The notes under the pieces were generated by a model that was not told the origin of the DNA, did no database searches, and worked only from the letters and a program-made list of their open reading frames with translations. A program made the position numbers and the translations under genes. A stretch of DNA of 24,625 bases, taken from positions 1-24,625 of IMG/VR virus record IMGVR_UViG_3300026114_000163, one strand, 5' to 3'. The DNA is from a virus. Shown here piece by piece: positions 7,900-16,107 of the stretch; position 1 is the stretch's first letter; each line of letters starts with the position of its first letter.

Positions 7900-8435
7900 G
7901 ATAACTGTAATAATTTTCTAGGCACTGTGCTACTAATTTTCGAAAGCCATTCTTTATAGCTTTTTATCTCCATTTCTAAACCGCGCGGCCGTGCCATTGC
8001 CCATTTAAAATCAAAAGCTACTAACTGCCCGTTTTTTACAGTGAGATTACTTAAACTGCCGTTTCTTTTATAAACTTCCTTTGAACGGAAAAATTTATAC
8101 ATTTCTATAATTTGATCTTCTATATCCGGTACCACACTGTGCAATTGCTGCTGAAAATTCAAAAGATCAGCATGTGTGTATTCTTGAACAATTACCCTAT
8201 CATGATAATTAACATCAATAGTTTTTGGAATCCATTCGCTATCTAAAACCTTCAACCATCGAACTTCATTATCAAAAGCCTCTGAAATTTGTTGGGGATT
8301 AAACTTTGTAACCTCACCGTTACATGTAATCGCATTTGGCTTGAATTGACGTTGAATTAAATGTTTTTCATAGTCAATGTAGACTTCTACCATAGTCCCT
8401 AGATTATTATGGTTCCTATGAAATAGACTGTACAT
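7896..8435 (-). CDS. Kinase-like fold protein (LPS-kinase/RIO-like), minimal
   Basis: 179 residues. E57 in FDNEVRWLKVL resembles the helix-C Glu, RVIVQEYTHADLL (80-92) the hinge, and KRNGSLSNLTVKNGQLVAFDFKWA (residues 123-146) the catalytic loop Asn followed by the metal-binding DFx segment with D142. The usual HxD before the catalytic loop is not present (KRNGSLSN instead), and the N-terminal glycine loop is not visible. It may phosphorylate a sugar or lipid carrier, or be an inactive relative. The ATG at 8435 lies one base after the upstream stop (TAAGATG). An alternative ATG at 8393 has AGGG closely upstream and would remove 14 residues. Confidence 0.55.
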   Translation of the reverse strand: MYSLFHRNHNNLGTMVEVYIDYEKHLIQRQFKPNAITCNGEVTKFNPQQISEAFDNEVRWLKVLDSEWIPKTIDVNYHDRVIVQEYTHADLLNFQQQLHSVVPDIEDQIIEMYKFFRSKEVYKRNGSLSNLTVKNGQLVAFDFKWAMARPRGLEMEIKSYKEWLSKISSTVPRKLLQLS

Positions 8436-8436
8436 C

Positions 8437-9417
8437 TTAGTTGATACATCCTACTAATGTAAACCGCGTGCCTCTTTCTTCTTCCATCTCATTCTCGTTA
8501 AGTACGTTAAAATTACCCGGCATCTGTTTTTTAAATTCTTCTATAGAATCAACACAGTTAATATGTCCTTCTATTCCGTACATGTTATTTGATTGTAGGG
8601 CGAAAATAGCATGTTTATTAACTTCATTCCAGAAAGGCCAATCTTGCATTGGCAGCATGTGTTCACAAGATGTATTAATTATAAGATCTGTGTCTTTGTA
8701 ACGCGATAAACACTTTTCGAATACATCGGCTTGCATATGTTCAATGTTTGAAAGATTTTGGAAAAGATGATTTTTTGCTATTTTTAATACCTGCTCATCT
8801 AGATCAATACAGGATATCCTTTTTGCATATTCTTTAAGTCTAGGAATTAAAATACTACCGTACCAAGATCCAAATATTATAACTTCTAACTCTCGAGATT
8901 TTTGTAAAAATTGAGAAACACTGCCGAGTAACTGATTTTTTGCGTTTAATTGATTATCGCTAAAACTGTCTAAAATGTTGTTGGCTAATTTAGGGTTATT
9001 TCGACATGCTGCTAAAACATTTCCTAACAAATTAAGATTATAATTGCTCGTAGAATTTAATAAAGTTGTGTAAAATCTCTGCTCGTCGTTTTCTTTTATT
9101 GCAAATAACAACGGATCTAATATATTTTGTACTTCTTTAACATTACTTATATCTGCGTTTAAATTAGATAGTACAATGTCTACAATATTTCTGTAATCAT
9201 TTTCTTTTATTGCAAATAACAACGGATCTAATATATTTTGTACTTCTTTAACATTACTTATATCTGCGTTTAAATTAGATAGTACAATGTCTACAATATT
9301 TCTGTAATCATTTTCTTTTATTGCAGTCATAATAGCATACGCATGTGTTAGATCTATGTTATCGTTTTCTAAACTTAAAATATTTTCATAATATTTTAAA
9401 TTTTCTCTATCTATCAT
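8437..9417 (-). CDS. Class I methyltransferase-like protein with duplicated N-terminal repeat
   Basis: 326 residues. The C-terminal part has a Rossmann-type SAM-binding layout: the motif I-like strand and turn VIIFGSWYGSILIP (179-192), acidic strand-2 end CIDLDE (D205, D207), QADVF (D231), and strand 4 DLIINTSCEHM (244-254). The motif I Gly pattern is GSWYG rather than the classic GxGxG. The N-terminal part (about 32-111) contains two exactly repeated 37-residue units plus a third start of the unit: AIKEND occurs at residues 32, 69 and 106. AAGGA is about 8 bases before the ATG. The start overlaps the carbamoyltransferase gene by 11 bases. The methyl acceptor is unknown. Confidence 0.65.
   Translation of the reverse strand: MIDRENLKYYENILSLENDNIDLTHAYAIMTAIKENDYRNIVDIVLSNLNADISNVKEVQNILDPLLFAIKENDYRNIVDIVLSNLNADISNVKEVQNILDPLLFAIKENDEQRFYTTLLNSTSNYNLNLLGNVLAACRNNPKLANNILDSFSDNQLNAKNQLLGSVSQFLQKSRELEVIIFGSWYGSILIPRLKEYAKRISCIDLDEQVLKIAKNHLFQNLSNIEHMQADVFEKCLSRYKDTDLIINTSCEHMLPMQDWPFWNEVNKHAIFALQSNNMYGIEGHINCVDSIEEFKKQMPGNFNVLNENEMEEERGTRFTLVGCIN
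9089..9325. repeat. Perfect 111-bp tandem duplication inside the methyltransferase-like gene
   Basis: Bases 9089-9199 and 9200-9310 appear identical at every position. A third, partial copy (TTTTCTTTTATTGCA) follows at 9311-9325. The period is 111 bases, or 37 codons, so the frame is kept. Absence of any synonymous difference means the duplication is very recent, maintained by conversion, or an assembly or sequencing artefact. Confidence 0.9.
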
Positions 9418-10930
9418 TACATTTCCTTATGACAGTATTGTTTATAACAAGTAGATTAAGACCACATTTTTTAAATGTACTGATAGCATCAGTTGGAGTT
9501 TCAACTATAGGTTCCTGGCAGTTGAAACTGGTATTCAAAACCATAGGAATATCGGTCAATTTACTGAATTTTTCTATCACTGTATAAAATTTGTTATTAA
9601 TCTCTTTGGACACAGATTGAACTCTTGCAGTTGTGTCTACATGGGTAACGCCAGGAATTTTATTTGATTTCGCAGGCACAATTCTTGACATGTAAGGCGA
9701 TACTTGATCGGTATCAAAATACTCTTGATAATGTTCTTCTAGCACTGCCGGCGCAAACGGTCTAAAATCTTCACGTTTTTTGATTGTGTGATTGATTCTG
9801 TCTTTGATATTAGGATCTCTAGGATCTGCCAGTATGCTTCTATTTCCTAGTGCTCTATTACCGCTCTCCGATTTACCTTGATACCACCCTACAATTTTGC
9901 CATCTGCAATTGCCTGTGCAGTCTCCTTTGCTACTTCGTCGAACGACTTCTCAATCCAGTCAAATTCGTCTAACAGCGCAGTGTCTAAATCCCAGTCTGT
10001 GCCCGCGTATACCGTCGTGTCGTGAACGTTGTTATTAATCACATAGTCTGCATGCATATAAGTACCGAGTGCTTGTCCTTCATCGCCTACGGCCGGAGGA
10101 ACGTGTACCTTGTCGTAGTGTTCAGTAAGCATTTCATTTACATAGCCATTATATGCAACGCCGCCTGCTACACAAATATTATCGCTGGTTTTGAGAGGAT
10201 AGACGATTTCTTTAATTAAGTGCTCTGTCTTTTTTTGCAGTGTGTAAGCAGTGTCTTGTTTTTTGGTTTTTTCTAAAAGTTCTTTTGCACCATTAGGAAG
10301 TTTGTGGTTAGGGTTGTCAAGATATAGATCTATCATATCTGCAATGTCCTCATCCCAATTGCCGTATCCTGCCAATCCCATAACTTTGCCGGCGCCGAGA
10401 TATCCTAACCCTATATCCTGTGCTAGCCTGTTCCAGAGTCCGCCGATAGATAATTGGTTAGATAGATCGATAATTTTGCCTGTCCTGTCTACAAAGATAC
10501 AATTAAATTGCCAGCCTCTGCCATCAATTGCTAGTATATCAGATTCTTTAAATTCTGATGAAAGAAAGGCGTAAGCCGCGTGACTCTGATGATGATCAAT
10601 ATAATAATACTGTTCTGTTTGGTAACAGTCCCAGAGATGTTCTGGTCGAAAATTCAAGAACTCTGTATTTGGCAGTGTTTTTTCTAGGAGATCGATCACA
10701 AACTCCTGACCGAGATTAGACACTGTGAATGCAAATACATCACTGTGAGAATACTTTTCGTAGTTAGGTACAAATTGTTCTCGAAAGAATCGCCTGCTGG
10801 GTTCTTTGTCATGAGAGTTTTTAGGATTAAGATTGTGCTTTAGTCTTGTATAGCGTTCTTCCTGTCTGTGAGTAACACCGTCGTACCAGTTATGATCATG
10901 AATGTTTACAGCAATAGAAAAAATTTTCAT
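9407..10930 (-). CDS. NodU/CmcH/TobZ-family carbamoyltransferase
   Basis: 507 residues, full length for the family. The N-terminal Kae1-like domain has the metal motif H113-H-x2-H117 (DHHQSHAAY), AIDGRG (134-139), LGAGKVMGLAGYG, CVAGGVAYNG (253-262) and PPAVGDEGQALGT (278-290). The C-terminal domain has GNRALGNRSILADPR (358-371), REDFRPFAPAVL, HVDTTARVQ and VLNTSFN (464-470). Family members make carbamoyl-adenylate from carbamoyl phosphate and ATP and pass the carbamoyl group to a hydroxyl, usually on a sugar or antibiotic. The start forms an ATGA overlap with the preceding radical SAM gene, so the two are probably coupled in expression. Relatives occur in marine phages. The acceptor here is unknown, possibly a glycan made by the upstream genes. 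Confidence 0.9.
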   Translation of the reverse strand: MKIFSIAVNIHDHNWYDGVTHRQEERYTRLKHNLNPKNSHDKEPSRRFFREQFVPNYEKYSHSDVFAFTVSNLGQEFVIDLLEKTLPNTEFLNFRPEHLWDCYQTEQYYYIDHHQSHAAYAFLSSEFKESDILAIDGRGWQFNCIFVDRTGKIIDLSNQLSIGGLWNRLAQDIGLGYLGAGKVMGLAGYGNWDEDIADMIDLYLDNPNHKLPNGAKELLEKTKKQDTAYTLQKKTEHLIKEIVYPLKTSDNICVAGGVAYNGYVNEMLTEHYDKVHVPPAVGDEGQALGTYMHADYVINNNVHDTTVYAGTDWDLDTALLDEFDWIEKSFDEVAKETAQAIADGKIVGWYQGKSESGNRALGNRSILADPRDPNIKDRINHTIKKREDFRPFAPAVLEEHYQEYFDTDQVSPYMSRIVPAKSNKIPGVTHVDTTARVQSVSKEINNKFYTVIEKFSKLTDIPMVLNTSFNCQEPIVETPTDAISTFKKCGLNLLVINNTVIRKCNDR

Positions 10931-11757
10931 TCTGTTTCTGTTATCCCCAACTTATTAAGAATCATCTGTTTCTGCCAATCTGAACGTCGTGGAATAATGT
11001 CCATGCAAGTCTCGCAGTATTTTTCAAATTGGAATAAATCAAAATTCATCATTTTATCTACGTTTTCTTTGGTTATTTCATACTGTCTAGAGCCATTAAT
11101 AACTTTTCTGCTGCAATGACGAATTTTCTGTATTTCAAAATCTACAACAGGCACTAGAGGAAACTGTGCGCAAACTCGTCTGTCAATTTCTGGTGCCTGT
11201 TCCTGTCTTTTAAATTCTGGTGATCTAGAATTATATTCTTTAAATTCTGTATTTTTGTGGTCAATTTCTGTTAAATCAAAATTTTCTCTATACCTAAAGT
11301 AGTTAGGAGTTTCAATAATTAGATTGTAATTGTTTTTGTCGTTTTCTTCGAAAAAATCAAATTTGCCAAGTTTTTCAATCCTATCCTCGTAAAAGTCTAA
11401 CACCAGATGTTCTATATAGATAATTTCTGGGTCTTCTAACACCCAAGGATAACTGTTTCTTACAAGAGAATTACTTAACACCTGTATAACAAGATTGTCG
11501 TGTTTCTTTATTTCAGCAATTACTTCATCAAGATTTCTAATAAGGCCAGGCTCTCCGCCTAGTAGGCAGATTCTTGTTTTATAGGGAGAAAGATACTCTA
11601 CAGTGCGTTTTAGAAAATCCATATCTACATGGAGATTTCTCATCTGTTTTGTCCATGCTGTGCAGTAGTGACAGGACTTATTACAGGACTTCGAAAGATA
11701 AAAGTCTACTGTAAGATATTCTGATCCTTTAAGATCTTTTAAAGTTTTGATCGTCAT
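10927..11757 (-). CDS. Radical SAM protein with C-terminal auxiliary-cluster cysteines
   Basis: 276 residues. C25-x3-C29-x2-C32 (KSCNKSCHYCTAW) binds the SAM cluster, and ICLLGGEPGL (63-72) contains the GGEP SAM motif. Four later cysteines (C196, C215, C248, C251 in YCETCMD) could hold an extra Fe-S cluster of the twitch/SPASM type. The region between the barrel and these Cys is short, so the barrel may be partial. Four bases separate it from the nitroreductase stop; the upstream Shine-Dalgarno is weak. Its close pairing with the carbamoyltransferase suggests both act on one product, but the substrate is not predictable. Confidence 0.8.
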   Translation of the reverse strand: MTIKTLKDLKGSEYLTVDFYLSKSCNKSCHYCTAWTKQMRNLHVDMDFLKRTVEYLSPYKTRICLLGGEPGLIRNLDEVIAEIKKHDNLVIQVLSNSLVRNSYPWVLEDPEIIYIEHLVLDFYEDRIEKLGKFDFFEENDKNNYNLIIETPNYFRYRENFDLTEIDHKNTEFKEYNSRSPEFKRQEQAPEIDRRVCAQFPLVPVVDFEIQKIRHCSRKVINGSRQYEITKENVDKMMNFDLFQFEKYCETCMDIIPRRSDWQKQMILNKLGITETE

Positions 11758-11761
11758 TTTT

Positions 11762-12475
11762 TTATAAACTTCTTCCGTTCAAATATATAGTTGTTTCTTT
11801 GTTATAACTAGGAAATTTCCAAAATTCATTCGGTAAACCGTTTCTACAATCTTCTGGAACATCTTTATTTAGAGTGTCCGCATGCTCCTTTCTGTCTCTA
11901 TCTTCATTTTCATAACCTATACCAACTAGTAGTTTAGGTTCTTTTTCTGTTTTTATAAGCTTTTTAACAGGTTCTTCGTCCATCGCAGAACAGATTCCTG
12001 TTTTATAACCGAGTAAACCAGCTGTCAAAATTAATTCACCGACGCTAATACCCATACTGTAGTTTTTTTGTTCAGTAAGTACTCTTTGTCCAAATTCACT
12101 GCCGTTTTTTCCTCTTAGATGAGTTGCGCCACGTGCTTCTCCTTCGTCCTCTACATATACAAACAACACATTTGCATATACCTGAGAATTCTTTACAGCA
12201 TAATTTTGATATAACCAATTCTCGCCTTTGTCTTCTTCTAGTGCTTCTTTTATTCCTAGAGTAAATTTATGTGTACAATTATATATTTGTTTTATAATAT
12301 ACTCATCTGTAAAAATATGCAATGACAAATGTTTCTCATTTTGTTTAGAAGGAGATTTTTTTGCAGCATAAATTAATAATTCTAAATCCTCATTAGGTAT
12401 AGATTTAGATAAATCATAATTTCTCTGTGCTCTTTGCACAGTATCTATAGATTTTTTTATCTCATCTCTATTCAT
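11762..12475 (-). CDS. Nitroreductase-family FMN protein
   Basis: About 237 residues. Evidence: an N-terminal RAQRNYD...SIPNEDLELLIYAAKKSPSKQN pattern (residues 15-46) with the helix and Ser-rich FMN phosphate site of nitroreductases; a central helix GISVGELILTAGLLGYKTGI; and LLVGIGYENEDRDRKEH near the C-terminus. Family members use FMN and NAD(P)H to reduce nitro, ene or imine groups, or act as dehydrogenases in natural-product pathways. The frame is open 7 codons further to an ATG at 12496, overlapping the upstream gene by 20 bases. I chose the ATG at 12475, one base after the upstream stop (TAAGATG), the same junction seen at 8435-8439. A more distant relative is at 15409-16083. Confidence 0.75.
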   Translation of the reverse strand: MNRDEIKKSIDTVQRAQRNYDLSKSIPNEDLELLIYAAKKSPSKQNEKHLSLHIFTDEYIIKQIYNCTHKFTLGIKEALEEDKGENWLYQNYAVKNSQVYANVLFVYVEDEGEARGATHLRGKNGSEFGQRVLTEQKNYSMGISVGELILTAGLLGYKTGICSAMDEEPVKKLIKTEKEPKLLVGIGYENEDRDRKEHADTLNKDVPEDCRNGLPNEFWKFPSYNKETTIYLNGRSL

Positions 12476-12476
12476 C

Positions 12477-13091
12477 TTATGTGGAGACCCAATCATACAA
12501 ATGATTACTTTTGATTACGTCTAAGTCTGAATATGCAGTTAATATGTCTGTTTTTTCTATCAATTGGTGTTTTTTTAAATATTGGTACACATAAGAGTAT
12601 GCTTTTTGATTTCTATCTATGCTCGTTATACCTGCTATTTGACTATCGTCGCAGAGCGGCAAATATAATTGACAGTAATAACCTCGATCCAAAAATTTAT
12701 TCATAGAAAAAGTAGAACTATGTAAAACACATCCCGAAGTATTGGTTCCTCCGTATATTATTGTAGTATGATTAGGTGATAATTCAAAACCAATTTCACT
12801 AAGATGGGCCTCAAGAGTAGAGAACTTATCTTCTTTGTAAAATTGTAACCAAGTCCAACCTTTATCCAAGGTTGCTTGTTTTTTCAATACAATATTTTTT
12901 GAACATTCAGTGTCCTCTAGATCTGTTCTATCTGTTGCGCCTGCTGATGCTATTACACATTTTTCTCTATCTATATACCTATCATTAATAATATCTTGTA
13001 GGGCATATGTTCGATATCTATCTGCAAAATCATCGGTTAATGCAGGATGTCCTTCTATGTCCATTAAGAAAATTAAACAATTTTTATTCAT
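12477..13091 (-). CDS. Isochorismatase-like cysteine hydrolase
   Basis: 204 residues, not obvious at first sight but with the family's catalytic layout. D11 sits in IFLMDIEGH at the end of strand 1. A Lys in FYKEDKFSTLEAHLSEIGF (K86 or K89) precedes the L..L...G helix. C121 lies in IIYGGTNTSGCVLHSST, matching the G-x-x-T-x-x-C-V nucleophile motif. It is followed by FLDRGYYCQLYLPLCDDS, equivalent to the GY.V.VV.DA strand. Members hydrolyse nicotinamide, ureido, carbamoyl or vinyl-ether substrates. C5, C45 and C63 are additional. There is no strong Shine-Dalgarno. The start is 10 bases after the QueC/radical SAM gene, so it is probably the same transcript. Nicotinamidase identity is not supported over other amidases. 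Confidence 0.65.
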   Translation of the reverse strand: MNKNCLIFLMDIEGHPALTDDFADRYRTYALQDIINDRYIDREKCVIASAGATDRTDLEDTECSKNIVLKKQATLDKGWTWLQFYKEDKFSTLEAHLSEIGFELSPNHTTIIYGGTNTSGCVLHSSTFSMNKFLDRGYYCQLYLPLCDDSQIAGITSIDRNQKAYSYVYQYLKKHQLIEKTDILTAYSDLDVIKSNHLYDWVST

Positions 13092-13101
13092 AGTTTATAC
13101 T

Positions 13102-15333
13102 TTACAGAATATTTCTATCTGCATTTTCTTCTTGTTGTTTTACTTTATCGTCCCAAGATTTAAAAAGTTTTTCTTTTTCAGATGATAATTCTTTAGGAAT
13201 ATAAAATTCTTCTAGTTCAGGAAATACATCAAATAAATGACTTTCCCATTTAGTACCTTCGTAAAATTTATCTCCTCTTAATAGATATTCAAATACATCT
13301 TGCACGTCTACATCTGGGTCATTAGGCATTTCTAACGCTGCTACAATATCAGGCCAATCTTGGTATTTTGGTATCAATTTATCTTTTATAGGTTTAGGCA
13401 AATTGCTAGGCTTTAAATGTTTAGGGTTTTCGACATGTGCCCAATTTAATTGATTGATAACTGGATTTTCTTTGCACCAATCAATTATCTCATAAAAACG
13501 CATAACACTTAAGAATGATACTAGTCCATTAAAATCAACTACTACATTAGGGTATTTTTTGCATAATTCAATATTTTCTACTACTTCGGCCCATTCAGTC
13601 CTTCTTCTCATGTATTCAATAGTTTTACCTATTCCGTCGATTGATGCGACAAATGTTACACGATCGAAGTGCGGCACATATTTAAATATGTTATGCTTGC
13701 CTGCTTTGGTTTTTGTTAGATTAGTTTGGTACTTTATTCTTATTCTTTTAGAATGTCCAGAATCAATAAGTGCATCTAACATTTCATAATGTTTTTTCAT
13801 TATTAAAGGTTCGCCACCAATAATCTTTATGCTTTTGATGTATTGGGCAATTTCTAAAATTTGTTCTGTAACCCCTTGAGTTTTATCTTTCATTACGTGA
13901 GACATGCGTTCTTCGCGTGCATCATCCATTGGTTTAAAAATTTTATCACTCCATACGCCTTTTTTGGCTACTTGCCAACGTGTAGTGGAATTATCGTGAT
14001 GGCACATAAAACAATCTAAGTTACATTCTGATCCATATATTTTAAGTTGAACCTCAAATATTCTTTCGGCACCTTTAAGCGTAAATTCACCGGTCTCCTT
14101 GAATTTTGTAACTTGTCTTTCTATTTTGTTCCAAAATCTTGGATCATTTGTGTGAATTTTTAGACAATTTGTTCTTCTAGACCTTCCGTAGAGATTTTCG
14201 TCACTACGACAACGTTGACACCATTTGTTTACTGCTTTTAAATCAGACCCTACTGTAGTCATCTCTCTACGCAAATCATTCATGTAATCACTTTTTTCCA
14301 TCCAATCTTTAAGAGGAACTTCTTCTACACTTACACCCGATGGTTTTCCAAAACAACATGCTTGGTACTGTCCGTCTATTTCTGAATATATTTGTGTGAA
14401 CGGAATAGTACAAAAATAGATATCTTTATCTTTTGCTTGCTTTACTATGGATCCTTCTTTATCAGCAACTTTTTGACCTTCTTCGTCCATTATTTGCCAC
14501 CAAGATTCGGTACTAATATTTCCGGGTGTAGATTTATCCCCCGGGCCACCTTTGGTCAACATATCCTTTGATACCAGTGGATTGGGTAAATCAAAAGCCC
14601 AGGCCTTCTCTGCACACCAAAAGCAACTGTTGCATTCATGTTTGAAATTGTCAGTTTGTTTTGCCGTGCCGACGCACGACCTTGTTAAAGGAAACAAACT
14701 GTCCATTAAGTTATGTTCTTGGAATACTCCAGCAACAAATTTTTTATTAACGTTAGCATATGCCTGATATATATAAAAATGTTTTTCTTTATAGCCAGTT
14801 CTGTACTCTTCGATCCAGGGCATGCCTTGGTCTCTGCGTCTTTCGGCCAAATAATAAAATCCCTTTGCTTGCATTTCGTTGTCTGGCGGGTTACGTGTCA
14901 TACCGTCTAGTCTTACTGCGCCAGGATGTTTTTTCATTGCATCCCAAGCGATATTGTCTAACTGCATAATCTTTGACACTTGTGTTCTACGCATCCCTTC
15001 AAACTGAGGATAAGTTTCGATAACCTTATCTACTTTTTCAAAAGTAACAAAATCTTCAGTTTTGTCGTTAAAATCAAATATTTGTATATCGTCAATCAAG
15101 TTATTGGGAAAGTTATTTTTCATCCATTTTACAATTTTCTCTGCAGCATCTGCATCTAATGGAGCATTCAGATCTCTGCATGTAATTGGAATTATTCTAA
15201 TCTGGGGATAAAAATTAGCAACAAGATAAAATAAGGATGCACTATCTAGTCCCCCTGATAAAGAAATTAAACATTTTTCTGGAATTTCTTTAGGAAAAAG
15301 ATCGATAGTTTGGCCGCCGTATGTTAAATGCAT
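13102..15333 (-). CDS. Fusion: QueC-like PP-loop ATPase + twitch/radical SAM enzyme
   Basis: 743 residues. Part 1 (1-250): a PP-loop SGGLDS at 26-31, then a QueC-type zinc site C220...C234-x2-C237-x2-C240 followed by AEKAWAF. QueC enzymes activate a carboxylate with ATP and form a nitrile. Part 2 (about 300-743): a Cys-rich segment (C308, CC at 326-327, C372, C375) typical of twitch-domain radical SAM proteins, then C437-x3-C441-x2-C444 (CNLDCFMCHHD), KIIGGEPL (503-510) and VASIDGIGKTIEYMRRR (562-578). A complete radical SAM enzyme thus appears joined to a complete QueC-like ATPase. AGAGGA is about 9 bases before the ATG. A 75-base gap (15334-15408) precedes it, with only a poor late-promoter-like AATAAACA. 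The substrate is unknown; it may be a carboxylate that the two halves process in succession. Confidence 0.8.
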   Translation of the reverse strand: MHLTYGGQTIDLFPKEIPEKCLISLSGGLDSASLFYLVANFYPQIRIIPITCRDLNAPLDADAAEKIVKWMKNNFPNNLIDDIQIFDFNDKTEDFVTFEKVDKVIETYPQFEGMRRTQVSKIMQLDNIAWDAMKKHPGAVRLDGMTRNPPDNEMQAKGFYYLAERRRDQGMPWIEEYRTGYKEKHFYIYQAYANVNKKFVAGVFQEHNLMDSLFPLTRSCVGTAKQTDNFKHECNSCFWCAEKAWAFDLPNPLVSKDMLTKGGPGDKSTPGNISTESWWQIMDEEGQKVADKEGSIVKQAKDKDIYFCTIPFTQIYSEIDGQYQACCFGKPSGVSVEEVPLKDWMEKSDYMNDLRREMTTVGSDLKAVNKWCQRCRSDENLYGRSRRTNCLKIHTNDPRFWNKIERQVTKFKETGEFTLKGAERIFEVQLKIYGSECNLDCFMCHHDNSTTRWQVAKKGVWSDKIFKPMDDAREERMSHVMKDKTQGVTEQILEIAQYIKSIKIIGGEPLIMKKHYEMLDALIDSGHSKRIRIKYQTNLTKTKAGKHNIFKYVPHFDRVTFVASIDGIGKTIEYMRRRTEWAEVVENIELCKKYPNVVVDFNGLVSFLSVMRFYEIIDWCKENPVINQLNWAHVENPKHLKPSNLPKPIKDKLIPKYQDWPDIVAALEMPNDPDVDVQDVFEYLLRGDKFYEGTKWESHLFDVFPELEEFYIPKELSSEKEKLFKSWDDKVKQQEENADRNIL

Positions 15334-15408
15334 AAATTATAATCCTCTGTATAGTCCTCGTACTTATCAGTCAATATGTACCTTATGTTTATTAAAGGCT
15401 TCGTTGTA

Positions 15409-16083
15409 CTATTCGTCTACAAATGTAAAAATGTCTTCGAACGGTGCGTCTGTATCAAGTTTTGAATCTTCCGGTGTAAGTGTTTCCCATTTATACTTTT
15501 CTCCTTTACCTATCGTTTGTATTAGAGCAGGAGTAAAATCTAGAAATGGAAAATTAATCCATTTTTCTAGCCGTTCAGGAAAACATATATTATACGAAGT
15601 ATCCCATCCCTTTTCTAAAGCAACACCAGTAATTACCTTAGCAAGCATGCCTATTTCTATTGCACAAGATTCTCTATTGTTACGATTAACAAATTTATAA
15701 TTGTCTAATTCCCACAACGAATGAGAAGCATCAAAAGTTTTTCTATAATAGGCATTTGGTGATGCAATTCTCGGCCCGTATATTAATGTCCAAGGAGCAG
15801 AATACATATGATATAGTCCTGGATTTGGTCTATATCTGTCTCCGGGATCGCCTAATGCTTTGAGGTCAGTATTTATTTTATTTCCTTCACACAAATTCCA
15901 AAGTTCGTTGCTCCGGTTTTTATTAGGACCCAAAACGTGTACTTCATATGGATATCCTTTTTGCTTAGATGAGACCAACGGATATGCGGTTTGAAGTATT
16001 TGCAAAATTTCTTCTTCAGTAGGAAATATGGAGGTACTATAATTTACTACATGTTTCCTATTCTTTAATGACTCTTGTATCAT
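15409..16083 (-). CDS. Divergent nitroreductase-like protein
   Basis: 224 residues. The N-terminal helix and RKHVVNYSTSIFPTEEEILQ (residues 9-28) followed by a hydrophobic helix, then EVHVLGP, resembles the start of nitroreductase-fold proteins. ESCAIEIGMLAKVITGVALE (138-157) corresponds to the long central helix. The FMN-binding Ser/Arg pattern is less clear than in the protein at 11762-12475, so cofactor binding is uncertain. AAGGA is about 9 bases before the ATG. It lies between the two QueC-like genes, suggesting a shared pathway. Confidence 0.55.
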   Translation of the reverse strand: MIQESLKNRKHVVNYSTSIFPTEEEILQILQTAYPLVSSKQKGYPYEVHVLGPNKNRSNELWNLCEGNKINTDLKALGDPGDRYRPNPGLYHMYSAPWTLIYGPRIASPNAYYRKTFDASHSLWELDNYKFVNRNNRESCAIEIGMLAKVITGVALEKGWDTSYNICFPERLEKWINFPFLDFTPALIQTIGKGEKYKWETLTPEDSKLDTDAPFEDIFTFVDE

Positions 16084-16107
16084 ATATAATTTCCTTACTG
16101 TAAATAT

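Noticed and set aside
10251-10574. Plus-strand open frame of about 107 codons opposite the carbamoyltransferase
   Set aside because: It is fully antisense to a strongly supported full-length gene, has no Shine-Dalgarno and no family-like sequence; the same applies to other plus-strand frames after 2600.
15868-15875. AATAAATA (minus strand) as another late promoter
   Set aside because: It lies inside the nitroreductase-like gene, far from any Shine-Dalgarno and start; such octamers occur by chance in AT-rich coding DNA.
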